Positions 52,815 to 63,646 of a stretch of 64,000 bases of DNA are shown in pieces. The translations under genes were made by a program, and so were the position numbers. Location of the stretch: the NCBI RefSeq assembly GCF_000282635.1, contig NZ_AKIW01000094.1:1-64000 (forward strand). Direction: 5' to 3'. The notes under the pieces were generated by a model. That model made no database searches and was not told the origin of the DNA. It worked only from the letters and a program-made list of their open reading frames with translations. This DNA is from Variovorax sp. CF313 (GTDB lineage Bacteria > Pseudomonadota > Gammaproteobacteria > Burkholderiales > Burkholderiaceae_C). Position 1 is the first letter of the stretch. Each line of letters begins with the position of its first letter.

Positions 52815-54221
52815 TCAAACGGGCAGCGCGATCAAGTCATGGCCCTCGGCGCCCACGATGCGGGCGCGAGTGAACTCGCCCACCTTCAGCGTCTTGCTGA
52901 TCTTCTCGGGCGGCAGCAGGCGAACCGTGCCGTCGATCTCCGGCGCATCGGCGTACGTGCGCCCCACTCCACCCTTGCGGCCCATGCCCGGCGCCGAATC
53001 AACCAGCACCTGCATCGTCGAGCCAACACGCTTCTGCAGCTTGGCGATCGATACGATCTCCGCCACCTCCATGAAGCGGGCGCGACGCGCTTCACGCTCC
53101 GGCTCGGGCAGCATGCCGGGAATGTCATTGGCGGTCGCGCCCTCGACCGGGCTGTAGGCAAAGCAACCAGCACGATCGATCTCGGCTTCCCGGATGAAGT
53201 CGAGCAGATGCTCGAACTCCTGCTCCGTCTCGCCAGGAAAGCCAGCGATGAAGGTACTGCGGATCACAAGCTCCGGGCACACCTCGCGCCAGCGCGCCAG
53301 CCGCTCCAGATTCTTCTCGCCACTGGCCGGGCGCTTCATGCGCTTCAGCACATCGGGATGGCTGTGCTGCAACGGCACGTCGAGGTACGGCAGCACCTGG
53401 CCGCTGGCCATGAGCGGAATGACTTCGTCGACGCTCGGATACGGGTACACGTAGTGCAAACGGACCCATGCGCCGTAGGGCTCGGCGATTTCACCCAGCG
53501 TGCGCACCAGTTCGAGCATGCGGGTCTTGACCGGCTTGCCATCCCAGAACCCGGTGCGGTACTTCATATCGACGCCATAGGCCGAAGTGTCCTGGCTGAT
53601 CACCAGCAGTTCTTTCACGCCGCCTTCGAACAGGGCCTTCGCCTCGCTCAGAACATCTCCGACCGGCCGCGACACGAGGTCGCCGCGCATCGAGGGAATG
53701 ATGCAGAAGGTGCAGCGGTGGTTGCAGCCTTCGCTGATCTTCAGGTAGGCGTAGTGGCGCGGCGTCAGCTTGAGGCCGGCAACGCCGAAGGTGTTCGGCA
53801 CCAGGTCGATAAACGGATCGTGCGGCTTCGGCAGGTTCGCATGCACCGCGTCCATCACCTCCTGCGTGGCATGCGGACCGGTCACGGCCAGCACGCTCGG
53901 GTGCATCTGGCGCACCAGGTTGCCCCCCTGGTCGCCAGTCTTGGCGCCCAGGCAGCCAGTGACGATCACACGGCCGTTCTCGGCCAAAGCCTCACCGATG
54001 GTGTCCAGGCTCTCCTTCACGGCATCGTCGATGAAGCCGCAGGTGTTGACGATCACTAGATCGGCGCCTTCGAAAGTCTTGGCGGTTTGATAACCCTCGG
54101 CACTCAGCTGGGTCAGGATCAGTTCGGAATCGGTAAGGGCCTTGGGACAGCCCAGGCTCACGAATCCGACCTTGGGGGCGGCCGGCGTGGCCGTACGTTC
54201 GGGGGAGGCAACTTCGCTCAT
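52815..54221 (-). CDS. rimO: Ribosomal protein S12 methylthiotransferase
   Basis: Radical-SAM enzyme that methylthiolates Asp89 of ribosomal protein S12. The N-terminal cluster ligands are Cys25, Cys61 and Cys90; the radical-SAM cluster is Cys166, Cys170 and Cys173 in SEGCNHRCTFC. A C-terminal TRAM domain follows. Length 468 aa is slightly above average because of a 15-residue N-terminal extension. The sequence SLGCPKALTDSE distinguishes it from MiaB. It follows phaR by 39 bases on the same strand. Confidence 0.96.
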   Translation of the reverse strand: MSEVASPERTATPAAPKVGFVSLGCPKALTDSELILTQLSAEGYQTAKTFEGADLVIVNTCGFIDDAVKESLDTIGEALAENGRVIVTGCLGAKTGDQGGNLVRQMHPSVLAVTGPHATQEVMDAVHANLPKPHDPFIDLVPNTFGVAGLKLTPRHYAYLKISEGCNHRCTFCIIPSMRGDLVSRPVGDVLSEAKALFEGGVKELLVISQDTSAYGVDMKYRTGFWDGKPVKTRMLELVRTLGEIAEPYGAWVRLHYVYPYPSVDEVIPLMASGQVLPYLDVPLQHSHPDVLKRMKRPASGEKNLERLARWREVCPELVIRSTFIAGFPGETEQEFEHLLDFIREAEIDRAGCFAYSPVEGATANDIPGMLPEPEREARRARFMEVAEIVSIAKLQKRVGSTMQVLVDSAPGMGRKGGVGRTYADAPEIDGTVRLLPPEKISKTLKVGEFTRARIVGAEGHDLIALPV

Positions 54222-54260
54222 ATGCCTCTATTGTCCCAGCTATCGGTGACGGCTGGGCAT

Positions 54261-54794
54261 TCAAGGGCGCTTGATGCCAAAGGCCCCCAGTACCTGTTCG
54301 GTGTTTTTCTGCATCTGCTCCTGCATCTGCAGGAAAACGTTCTTCGATTGCTCGACGTAATTGCCCATCAGCCCCTGCAGCATCGGAGACTGCATGGTCA
54401 TGAAGCGCGACCACATTTCGGGCGTCAGCCCCTCGGCCTTCTCGGCCAACTGTGCCTGCACCTCGGTCATGGCCTGGATGTTCTTCTCGAGATACGGCCC
54501 CATGTAGCCCTGCATAGCCTGTCCATAGAACCGGATGATGTTGGCCAGGACCTGCTCGGTGAACATCGGCGCGCCGCCCGCTTCTTCTTCGAGAATGATC
54601 TGCAGCAAGATGCTGCGAGTGAGGTCGTCGCCCGTCTTGGCATCGCGCACCACGAACTGGGCGTTCTGGATGACCAACTGCTTCACCTCGGTCAGCGTGA
54701 TGTACGTGGATGTCTCGGTGTCGTAGAGCCTTCGGTTGGGGTACTTCTTGATCACACGCTGTACCGGCTTGACCCCGGACTTCTTGCTCTGCAC
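54261..54794 (-). CDS. phaR: Polyhydroxyalkanoate synthesis repressor PhaR
   Basis: DNA- and PHB-binding regulator that represses phasin genes until polymer granules form. The N-terminal DNA/PHB-binding domain is RVIKKYPNRRLYDTETSTYI; the rest has LTEVKQLV and the accumulation-regulator segment FTEQVLANIIRFYGQAMQGYMG, then a Gln/Met-rich amphipathic end. I prefer the GTG at 54792-54794 (177 aa) because AAGGAG lies 6 bases ahead; an ATG at 54821 would add nine residues. With bdhA at 58.8 kb it shows that the organism makes PHB. Confidence 0.93.
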   Translation of the reverse strand: MQSKKSGVKPVQRVIKKYPNRRLYDTETSTYITLTEVKQLVIQNAQFVVRDAKTGDDLTRSILLQIILEEEAGGAPMFTEQVLANIIRFYGQAMQGYMGPYLEKNIQAMTEVQAQLAEKAEGLTPEMWSRFMTMQSPMLQGLMGNYVEQSKNVFLQMQEQMQKNTEQVLGAFGIKRP

Positions 54795-54895
54795 TGCGGA
54801 CTCCTTCACATGGACGCCCATGTCATCGGATGATTCTAGGGAGCGGTTTTGCTGCGCCGCGACAAGGTTTACCCTGACCGGGCTCGCCGCCTTCC

Positions 54896-55264
54896 TCAAT
54901 CCGACGATGTCGCGTACTCCGCGCCGCATGCATGGCAGGCGGCCGACTCGGGCCGCTCTTCGTCGGCCTCTCGAAAACGCAGCGGTGTTTTTTGGCCGTA
55001 GACCACCCAGCAGCGCGGACAGTGCTCCTGCCCCACGGTCGGCAGGTAGGCACGAGCGCGCTGTTCGGCGCGCTCTTCGGTCAAGGGCATGCCCTGGCGT
55101 TGGGCACGCGCCACTTCGCGCGCCGCCATCGTGTCGGTACGTCCACCCGCGTGGTCGTTGATGCCGTAGACAGCACGCGCAAACTCGATGGGAGCCTGCT
55201 TCAACAGCGCCGCAAGGCGCTTGTCGGCATGAGCCCGATCAACCAGCGTTGATCGCGTATTCAT
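54896..55264 (-). CDS. Zinc-ribbon-like protein of unknown function
   Basis: A 122-residue soluble protein. The C-terminus has two CxxC pairs, Cys82/Cys85 in HCPRCWV and Cys110/Cys113 in CHACG, which could bind zinc. The N-terminus (LVDRAHADKRLAALLKQAP) is helical and charged, with a short motif GMPLTEERAEQRARAYLP in between. I do not recognise the family. The ATG at 55264 is chosen over a longer frame without a ribosome-binding site. It lies between tRNA-Val and phaR on the same strand. Confidence 0.65.
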   Translation of the reverse strand: MNTRSTLVDRAHADKRLAALLKQAPIEFARAVYGINDHAGGRTDTMAAREVARAQRQGMPLTEERAEQRARAYLPTVGQEHCPRCWVVYGQKTPLRFREADEERPESAACHACGAEYATSSD

Positions 55265-55368
55265 CGGATCGCTTGTCAAGAAAAATAGAATGAGGGTGCA
55301 GAGAGGCCAAGGTAGCACAACAACATGGTCGAGGGCTTTTTCCGCATCACCGCAAATGGGACGATATG

Positions 55369-55389
55369 TGCACCGGGGAACCCGGTGCA
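55369..55389. other. Perfect 9-base-pair hairpin
   Basis: TGCACCGGG-GAA-CCCGGTGCA stands between tRNA-Val and the zinc-ribbon gene. No T tract follows on either strand. It may be the 3' end structure of the tRNA transcript or part of a small RNA. Confidence 0.45.
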
Positions 55390-55436
55390 TGCTCTGTTCA
55401 ACGGGTCCGGTGGTTGGCCGGGGTTGAAACAGAAAT

Positions 55437-55513
55437 TGGTAGGCGCGATTGGACTCGAACCAACGACCCCCACCATGTCAAGGTGGTGCTCTAACCAGCT
55501 GAGCTACGCGCCT
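55437..55513 (-). tRNA. tRNA-Val (GAC)
   Basis: A 77-base tRNA with encoded CCA. Acceptor AGGCGCG pairs with CGCGCCT; the D arm is GCTCAGCTGGTTAGAGC; the anticodon stem CCACC/GGTGG encloses TTGACAT with anticodon GAC; the T arm is GTTGG-TTCGAGT-CCAAT. It lies 48 bases after relA. Confidence 0.97.
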
Positions 55514-55561
55514 AAGGATGTGTCCGAGAAGCAGCTATTGTAGCAGGAGAAAACGCGCTTT

Positions 55562-57802
<2,241 letters not shown>

Positions 57803-57813
57803 GCTTCAATCAA

Positions 57814-58761
57814 TCAATCGAACAGGAAGTTGGTGACTGCGGCGATCTGCAGGGGATCGACAAAGGTCGGCGCGTGGCCCACGCCTTCGAACTCGACCAG
57901 CGTGGCGTGCGGGCCGCGCTGTGTCATGGCCAGTGCGGTTTCGCGCGACAACAGATCCGATTCGGCGCCCCGCGTGACGAGCGTGCGCGCCTCGATGGCG
58001 TCGTACAGGCTCCACATGATCGCGCCGCCCTGCGCCGCGGCCTCGGGCGTGATGGCGCGCAGCGCCACGCCGATGGCGGGGTCGTAGTGAAGCAGCCAGG
58101 CTCCCTCGTCGCCGCCAGCCTCGGCCTTGGCCGAACCATCGGCGGTGCGCTGCGACGCGGGCACCACCATGTGCTGCGACAGCGCCAGCCACTGCGCGGG
58201 CGTGTGCGGCCCGAAGCTGGTCGACAGCGTCCACATGGCATCGGCCGCCGCCTGCACGCTCGCGTAGGAACCGTTCTTCCCTACGTAGGCGCCGATGCGC
58301 TGCACTGCGGCCGGCTCGATCGTCGGACCGACATCGTTCGCGATGAAGCGGCGGATGGGCCGCGCCAGCGGCAGTTCCTTGTGCCCCGCGAGCACGAAGC
58401 CGATCAGCCCGCCCATGCTGGTGCCGAGGTAGTCGAGCGTGCCGATGGCCTGCTCGCGATGGAGCTGCGCGATCAACGCGACCATGTCGGCCGCATACAC
58501 CGGCACCTGATAGAAAGCGGGGTCGCGCAGCCAGTCGCTGCGCCCACGGCCCACCACGTCGGGGCAGACCACGCGCACATCGCCGGCAGCGCGCGCCACG
58601 ATGGCCTGAGCCAACAGGTCGAAATCGCGGCCCTGCCGGGTCAGCCCGTGCACGCAGATCACGACATGCGCACTGCGCGCGTCGCCCCATTGCCAATAGG
58701 CCATGCGATGGCCGCCTTGGGCGTCATCGCACGCCACGTCATGAAGCGTCGGTTCTGTCAT
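57814..58761 (-). CDS. Alpha/beta hydrolase
   Basis: A 315-residue alpha/beta-fold hydrolase. The oxyanion HGL motif is at 38-40, the nucleophile elbow GTSMGG contains Ser115, an Asp in the late strands and His296 in GVGHAPTF complete the triad. No signal peptide is seen. It stands 11 bases before relA on the same strand and diverges from bdhA. Given bdhA and phaR nearby it could act on 3-hydroxybutyrate oligomers, but many esterases look like this. ATG 58761 is chosen over a longer frame. Confidence 0.85.
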   Translation of the reverse strand: MTEPTLHDVACDDAQGGHRMAYWQWGDARSAHVVICVHGLTRQGRDFDLLAQAIVARAAGDVRVVCPDVVGRGRSDWLRDPAFYQVPVYAADMVALIAQLHREQAIGTLDYLGTSMGGLIGFVLAGHKELPLARPIRRFIANDVGPTIEPAAVQRIGAYVGKNGSYASVQAAADAMWTLSTSFGPHTPAQWLALSQHMVVPASQRTADGSAKAEAGGDEGAWLLHYDPAIGVALRAITPEAAAQGGAIMWSLYDAIEARTLVTRGAESDLLSRETALAMTQRGPHATLVEFEGVGHAPTFVDPLQIAAVTNFLFD

Positions 58762-58829
58762 GAAAACGAAGTCGTCCTGGTGCGGATAATTGTCTCGTCG
58801 CATCCTAATTCATCCGGAGATTGATCTTC

Positions 58830-59600
58830 ATGCTCAAAGGCAAAACCGCGCTTGTCACGGGGTCCACCAGCGGCATTGGCCTCGCCATCGCCAAGGCTCT
58901 CGCCCAACAGGGCGCGCACATCGTGCTCAACGGCTTCGGCGACGCCGAAGCCCCCAAGGCCCAGATCGAGGCGCTCGGCGTACGCGCCGAGTACCACGGC
59001 GCAGACATGAGCAAACCCGACCAGATCGAAGACATGATGAAGTTCGCCGCGTCGAAGTTCGGCCGCGTCGACATCCTCGTGAACAACGCCGGCATCCAGC
59101 ATGTGACCAAGGTCGAAGACTTTCCCACCGAACGCTGGGATGCGATCATCGCCATCAATCTCACCAGCGCATTCCATACGACGCGGCTGGCGATTCCCGC
59201 TATGCGCGAAGCCAACTGGGGCCGCGTCATCAATATCGCGTCGGCCCATGGCCTCGTGGCATCCGCGCAGAAATCGGCCTATGTGGCCGCCAAGCACGGC
59301 ATCGTCGGCCTGACCAAGTCGGTCGCGCTCGAAACCGCGACCACCGGCGTCACTGCCAATGCAATCTGCCCCGGCTGGGTGCTGACCCAGCTGGTGCAAA
59401 AGCAGATCGACGACCGCGCCGCGCGCGAAGGCATCACGGCGGCGCAGGCGCAGAACGAGCTGCTGGGCGAAAAGCAGCCATCGCTGCAGTTCACCACCGT
59501 CGAGCAGTTGGGCGGCCTGGCGGTCTTCCTGTGCTCGCCGGCGGCCGATCAGGTCCGAGGCGTCGCCTGGGCCATGGACGGCGGCTGGACTGCCCAATAA
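58830..59600 (+). CDS. bdhA: 3-Hydroxybutyrate dehydrogenase
   Basis: Oxidises D-3-hydroxybutyrate to acetoacetate with NAD, the step that returns stored PHB to metabolism. The 256-residue SDR has TGSTSGIG at 10-17, NNAGIQHV, Ser138 in NIASAHGLVAS, Tyr151 and Lys155 in SAYVAAKHG, and the BdhA-typical CPGWVLTQLVQKQID. The ATG at 58830 is 10 bases after GGAG. It is divergent from the hydrolase, with a 68-base shared control region. Confidence 0.94.
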   Translation: MLKGKTALVTGSTSGIGLAIAKALAQQGAHIVLNGFGDAEAPKAQIEALGVRAEYHGADMSKPDQIEDMMKFAASKFGRVDILVNNAGIQHVTKVEDFPTERWDAIIAINLTSAFHTTRLAIPAMREANWGRVINIASAHGLVASAQKSAYVAAKHGIVGLTKSVALETATTGVTANAICPGWVLTQLVQKQIDDRAAREGITAAQAQNELLGEKQPSLQFTTVEQLGGLAVFLCSPAADQVRGVAWAMDGGWTAQ

Positions 59601-59627
59601 AGGGTAGCCTGCCGGTACGCGCGCCCC

Positions 59628-60332
59628 TTACTTGAGCTGCACCGAGCCCGACACGCTCACCACCACGCTGGTCTTGCCGGCTTCGACCGGGACCGTCGAG
59701 TCGGACGAGAACGACTTGGCCTGCACCGCCATCATGCGCGGGCGGATCGGGCTACCGTCGTTCGCGTTCACCGATACCTCGCGCAGCGTGTAGCCGCTGA
59801 AGCCGAAGCCCTTGGCCAGCTCGCCGGCCTTCTGCTTGAAGTTCTCGATGGCGATGTTCTGCGCCTCGGTTTCGGTCTTGGCGCGCTGCTCGCGGCTCAA
59901 GCCGAAGCCCACGTTGCCCACGCTGAGCGTCGTGATGCGGCCGGCCGCCTGGGTAATGCGCGAGAAGTCGCGCCCCTCGAGCACCAGCTCGGTCGAGCCT
60001 TGCCAACCGTTGATCTTGCCGTCCTTGGAATAGCGCGGCGACAGGCTGAAGTTGCCGGTGCGCACGTCGAGCTGGCCCGCCTGGGCGTTCTTCTTCGCTT
60101 CGGCCAGGGCCGCGTCGAGCGCCGCCTTCAGCTGCGTCTGCACGGCGGCCGCGTCAGGGGCGTCGCGGGTGGTCACGAGCGTCATGCTCAGCATGTCCTG
60201 CTGCACTTCGACCGTGCCGGAAGCCGCCAGCTGCAGCACGTTCTGCGGTACTGGCGCAGCGTTCTGGGCCAGTGCGGTGCCGGCGGCGGCCAGGGCGGCG
60301 CACGCCGCGAGCAATTTGATTGTTTTCTTCAA
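59628..60332 (-). CDS. SIMPL (DUF541) domain periplasmic protein
   Basis: Exported protein of 234 aa with a signal peptide (MKKTIKLLAACAALAAAGTALAQ). The mature part is the SIMPL/DUF541 domain: LQLAASGTVEVQQDMLSM, FSLSPRYSKDGKINGW, and a C-terminal VVVSVSGSVQLK. Members are periplasmic or outer-membrane linked and of unclear role, some tied to oxidative stress. The start is a TTG at 60330-60332 behind GGGGAG, a rare choice. It is convergent with bdhA. Confidence 0.87.
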   Translation of the reverse strand: MKKTIKLLAACAALAAAGTALAQNAAPVPQNVLQLAASGTVEVQQDMLSMTLVTTRDAPDAAAVQTQLKAALDAALAEAKKNAQAGQLDVRTGNFSLSPRYSKDGKINGWQGSTELVLEGRDFSRITQAAGRITTLSVGNVGFGLSREQRAKTETEAQNIAIENFKQKAGELAKGFGFSGYTLREVSVNANDGSPIRPRMMAVQAKSFSSDSTVPVEAGKTSVVVSVSGSVQLK

Positions 60333-60390
60333 GACGAAGTACTCCCCTGAGTTGGTATGAAAGACAAGCCTGCGCCCGCAGGCTCGCGCA

Positions 60391-60750
60391 TCAGCGGCGC
60401 TGGCTGCGCGGTGCGGTCAAGGACGGGCGGGCTGCCGGCGGCGGCACCGGCACGATCCGCTCGGCCGGCTGCGATTCTGCCGAATTGAGCAATGCACCCG
60501 TCGCGGGCGGGGTCCATTGGCCGCGAACCTGCTGCCGCAGCTCGAACAGTTCGGCGGCGGTCAGGCGCCTGCCCGCGGCCGCCTGTTCGCGGCGGACCTC
60601 CTCGCGCTGCGCGGCACGGTGGGCCGCCACCGCGTCCCGGACTTCGCTGCGGCGCACTTCGCCCACCCTGAAGAAATCGCCGGACATCGCCAGCGACGGA
60701 CCGCAGGCGAGAACGAGGATCAACGGCAGGGCGGAAATAGGACGTCTCAT
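60391..60750 (-). CDS. Secreted small protein of unknown function
   Basis: A 119-residue product with a signal peptide (MRRPISALPLILVLACGPSLAM) and a charged, Arg/Glu-rich helical middle (SEVRDAVAAHRAAQREEVRRE), then LTAAELFELRQQVRGQW and a Pro-rich tail. I do not recognise the family. The LTAAELFELRQQVR segment looks most conserved-like. It may be co-transcribed with the SIMPL gene 58 bases downstream. The Cys near the signal end is not in a clear lipobox. The start ATG 60750 has a weak ribosome-binding site. Confidence 0.6.
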   Translation of the reverse strand: MRRPISALPLILVLACGPSLAMSGDFFRVGEVRRSEVRDAVAAHRAAQREEVRREQAAAGRRLTAAELFELRQQVRGQWTPPATGALLNSAESQPAERIVPVPPPAARPSLTAPRSQRR

Positions 60751-60830
60751 TGAGCGCAAGTCATCAGGAAATTGGACTTTGCCACCTCCTCGCTAACGTC
60801 GGATGACCAGACCGCGAGCGTCCGCAAGTT

Positions 60831-60906
60831 TTGTAACTTAGTGTCAAACCATAAGTAAATCCGGCTCAACGAAGCCTTAACGCCTTCAGAATCGGCCCTG
60901 TTACAA
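60831..60906 (+). promoter_or_regulatory. Likely ompR promoter region with inverted TTGTAAC/GTTACAA
   Basis: TTGTAA at 60831-60836 with GTAAAT at 60855-60860 (18-base spacer) is a fair promoter. The same TTGTAAC (60831-60837) recurs inverted as GTTACAA at 60900-60906. The context TTTTGTAACTTA resembles part of the OmpR recognition sequence known from E. coli (TTTTTGNAACAT), so autoregulation is possible. Confidence 0.35.
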
Positions 60907-60922
60907 ATTCATCGTTGTAGAA

Positions 60923-61654
60923 ATGACTCAAGTTCCCGCTCGCACCGACAAGATCGTGATCGTCGACGACGACGCCCGCATCCGCGACCTCCTGCGCCGC
61001 TACCTGACGCAAGAAGGTTTCGAAGTGATCGTGGCCGAGGACGGCAAGGCGCTCAACCGCATCCTGTTGCGCGACACGGTCGACCTGATCGTGCTCGACC
61101 TGATGATGCCCGGCGAAGACGGCCTCTCGGTCTGCCGCCGCCTGCGGGCCGCCAACGACCGCACCCCGATCATCATGCTCACCGCCAAGGGCGAGGACGT
61201 GGACCGCATCGTCGGCCTCGAAGTCGGCGCTGACGACTATCTCGGCAAGCCTTTCAACCCGCGCGAACTGCTGGCCCGTGTGCACGCCGTGCTGCGCCGC
61301 CGTCCGCCGCTGGAGGCGCCGGGCGCCCCTTCTACCGAGAACGAGACCGTCACTTTCGGCCCGTTCGCCTTCGACCTCGGCTCGCGCACCCTGAAGAAGG
61401 ATGGCGAAGAACTCTCGCTGACCACCGGCGAGTTCGCGATGCTGAAGGCGCTCGTGCGCCATCCGCGTCAACCGCTGTCGCGCGAAAAGCTGGCCCAGCT
61501 GGCGCGCGGGCGCGAGTTCGAGCCCTTCGACCGCAGCCTGGACGTGCAGATCTCGCGCCTGCGCAAGCTGGTCGAGTCCGACGCCGCGGCGCCGCGCTAC
61601 ATCCAGACCGTCTGGGGCGTCGGCTACGTGTTCGTGCCGGACGGCACGGCCTGA
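60923..61654 (+). CDS. ompR: OmpR-family response regulator
   Basis: Two-component regulator of 243 aa. The receiver domain has the acidic DDD at 15-17, phospho-acceptor Asp59 in VLDLMMPGEDG, Thr in MLTAKGED and Lys in YLGKPFNPRELLARV. The winged-helix domain (about 140-235) has LTTGEFAMLKALVRHP and DVQISRLRKLVE. The order and sequence fit OmpR, which answers osmotic or envelope signals. envZ follows 62 bases on. The target genes cannot be told from the window. Confidence 0.93.
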   Translation: MTQVPARTDKIVIVDDDARIRDLLRRYLTQEGFEVIVAEDGKALNRILLRDTVDLIVLDLMMPGEDGLSVCRRLRAANDRTPIIMLTAKGEDVDRIVGLEVGADDYLGKPFNPRELLARVHAVLRRRPPLEAPGAPSTENETVTFGPFAFDLGSRTLKKDGEELSLTTGEFAMLKALVRHPRQPLSREKLAQLARGREFEPFDRSLDVQISRLRKLVESDAAAPRYIQTVWGVGYVFVPDGTA

Positions 61655-61716
61655 CGCGCCGTTGACAGGTGGCCGTCGGCCAACCCACCAGACCCGGCGC
61701 GGCCCAGGAGGACGGC

Positions 61717-63144
61717 GTGCAGGTCACGATGCCGAGCCCGCTCGAAGCGAGCGCGCAACGTGACCGCCGCCCCGGCCTCAAGCTGGGGTTCAGCCTTTTC
61801 TGGCGCACCTTCTTTCTGCTGGCGCTGCTGCTCATCGGCTGCACGGTTGCCTGGCTGCAGACCTTCCGCTCGCTCGAATACGAGCCGCGCGCCATCCAGA
61901 CCGCGCACCAGATCGCCTCGCTCGTGAACCTCACGCGCGCGGCGTTGGTGTATTCGGACGCGATAACCCGGGTGTCGCTCATCAAGACGCTGGCCGACCA
62001 GGAGGGCGTGCGCATCCTGCCGCGCGAACCCAACGACCGGTTCCAGCCCTACACCAGCGGCGCGCTCGACCTGCGCGTGACCGAGGAGCTGATTGATCAG
62101 CTCGGTGAAGGCACCACGGTGGCCAGCCGCGTGAACGACGAGGCGGGTCTCTGGATCGGCTTCACCATCGAGAGCGACACCTACTGGCTGCTGCTCGACC
62201 CCACGCGCTTCAGCCGCGTGGGAGGGCGTACCTGGCTGGTCTGGCTCAGCACGGCGATGGCGCTCTCGCTGGCCGGCGCGGCGCTGATCACGCGGCTCAT
62301 CAACCTGCCGCTCAAGCAGCTGTCGCGCGCGACCATGCAGGTGCGCGAAGGCGAGTACGAGGCGCACCGGCTCGACGAACGAGCCCGCACCAACGAGATC
62401 CGCGCCGTCAACATCGGCTTCAACCGCATGGCGGACCAGCTCGCCAAGATCGAGCAGGACCGCGCCATCATGCTGGCCGGCATCTCGCATGACCTGCGAA
62501 CGCCGCTGGCCCGGCTGCGGCTGGAAACCGAGATGAGCGTGGCCGACGAGGACGCGCGCGACCACATGGCGGCCGACATCGCCCAGCTCGACGCGATCAT
62601 CGACAAGTTCCTCGACTACGCGCGGCCCGACCATGTCGATCCTCGTCCGGTGCTGCTGCGCGACGTGGTCGACGCCTGCACCTATGCGGTGCAGGACTAC
62701 GAGGAGATGAACATCAAGGTCGAGGTGCCGTCCGACCTGCGCGTGATGGGCGATGAGGTCGAGCTCACGCGCGTGATCTCCAACCTGGTGGAGAACGCGC
62801 GGCGCTATGGCAAATCGCCCTCCACGGGCGTGGCCGACGTCACGATCCAGGCACAAGCCAACAACGACGCGGTGCTGATCAAGGTGCGCGACCACGGCGC
62901 AGGCGTCGAGCCCGCCCTGCTCTCGCAGCTGACCAAGCCCTTCTTCCGCGGCGACACGGCGCGCACCTCGGCAGCCGGCGCGGGCCTGGGCCTGTCGATC
63001 GTGGCGAAGAACATCGAGCGCATGGGTGGCACCTTCGCGCTGACCAGCACGCCGGGCCGCGGCCTGGCGGCGCACATCCGGATGCCGCGCGCGATGCCGG
63101 CGCCGAAGCCGGGTGAGCTGCCGGGAGGCAGGAAGCCGGCCTGA
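61717..63144 (+). CDS. envZ: EnvZ-family sensor histidine kinase
   Basis: Partner kinase of the preceding regulator. From the GTG at 61717, which has AGGAGG 5 bases ahead, the 475-residue protein has membrane helices at 27-48 and 173-192 enclosing a periplasmic sensor, a HAMP linker (LINLPLKQLSRATMQVREGE), the DHp helix with His258 in GISHDLRTPLARL, and a catalytic domain with NLVENARRYG and GAGLGLSIVAKNIE. A GTG at 61669 would add 16 residues without a ribosome-binding site. It is convergent with ispF, 13 bases away. Confidence 0.93.
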   Translation: MQVTMPSPLEASAQRDRRPGLKLGFSLFWRTFFLLALLLIGCTVAWLQTFRSLEYEPRAIQTAHQIASLVNLTRAALVYSDAITRVSLIKTLADQEGVRILPREPNDRFQPYTSGALDLRVTEELIDQLGEGTTVASRVNDEAGLWIGFTIESDTYWLLLDPTRFSRVGGRTWLVWLSTAMALSLAGAALITRLINLPLKQLSRATMQVREGEYEAHRLDERARTNEIRAVNIGFNRMADQLAKIEQDRAIMLAGISHDLRTPLARLRLETEMSVADEDARDHMAADIAQLDAIIDKFLDYARPDHVDPRPVLLRDVVDACTYAVQDYEEMNIKVEVPSDLRVMGDEVELTRVISNLVENARRYGKSPSTGVADVTIQAQANNDAVLIKVRDHGAGVEPALLSQLTKPFFRGDTARTSAAGAGLGLSIVAKNIERMGGTFALTSTPGRGLAAHIRMPRAMPAPKPGELPGGRKPA

Positions 63145-63157
63145 GCCTGCGGAGGCC

Positions 63158-63646
63158 TCAGCGATGCAGAAGTACGGCCGCGCGGGCTTCCATCGCGCGG
63201 CCCTCGCCCACCGGGCCGAGCTTCTCGGCCGTCTTGGCTTTCACGTTCACCTGGTCGACCGCAATGCCCAGCGTGCCGGCGATTCGCTGGCACATGAGCG
63301 GAATGTGAGGCGCGAGTTTGGGCGCCTGCGCGATCACGGTGCTGTCGACGTTGCCGATCTCCCAGCCCGCCGCGCGCACCCGGCGCGCCGCCTCGGCCAG
63401 CAGCACCGACGAATCGGCACCGCGGAACTGCTCGTCGGTATCCGGAAAATGCCGGCCGATGTCGCCGAGCCCCGCGCCACCCAGCAGGGCGTCGGTGATG
63501 GCGTGCAGCAGCACGTCGGCATCGGAATGCCCCAGCAGGCCGGTGGTGTGCGGCACCTCGACACCGCCCAGGATCAGCTTGCGCCCCGCCACCAGTTGGT
63601 GAATGTCCCAGCCCTCGCCGACACGGATGTTGAAGGCGCTCGTCAT
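63158..63646 (-). CDS. ispF: 2-C-methyl-D-erythritol 2,4-cyclodiphosphate synthase
   Basis: Fifth enzyme of the MEP isoprenoid pathway, a zinc-dependent trimer. Metal ligands are Asp14 and His16 in GEGWDIHQL and His48 in HSDADVLLHAI. FPDTDEQFRGADSSVLL and CQRIAGTLGI follow. The usual Tyr in G-Y-D-V-H is Trp here. The 162-residue length is standard. The ATG overlaps the ispD stop (ATGA). Confidence 0.96.
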   Translation of the reverse strand: MTSAFNIRVGEGWDIHQLVAGRKLILGGVEVPHTTGLLGHSDADVLLHAITDALLGGAGLGDIGRHFPDTDEQFRGADSSVLLAEAARRVRAAGWEIGNVDSTVIAQAPKLAPHIPLMCQRIAGTLGIAVDQVNVKAKTAEKLGPVGEGRAMEARAAVLLHR

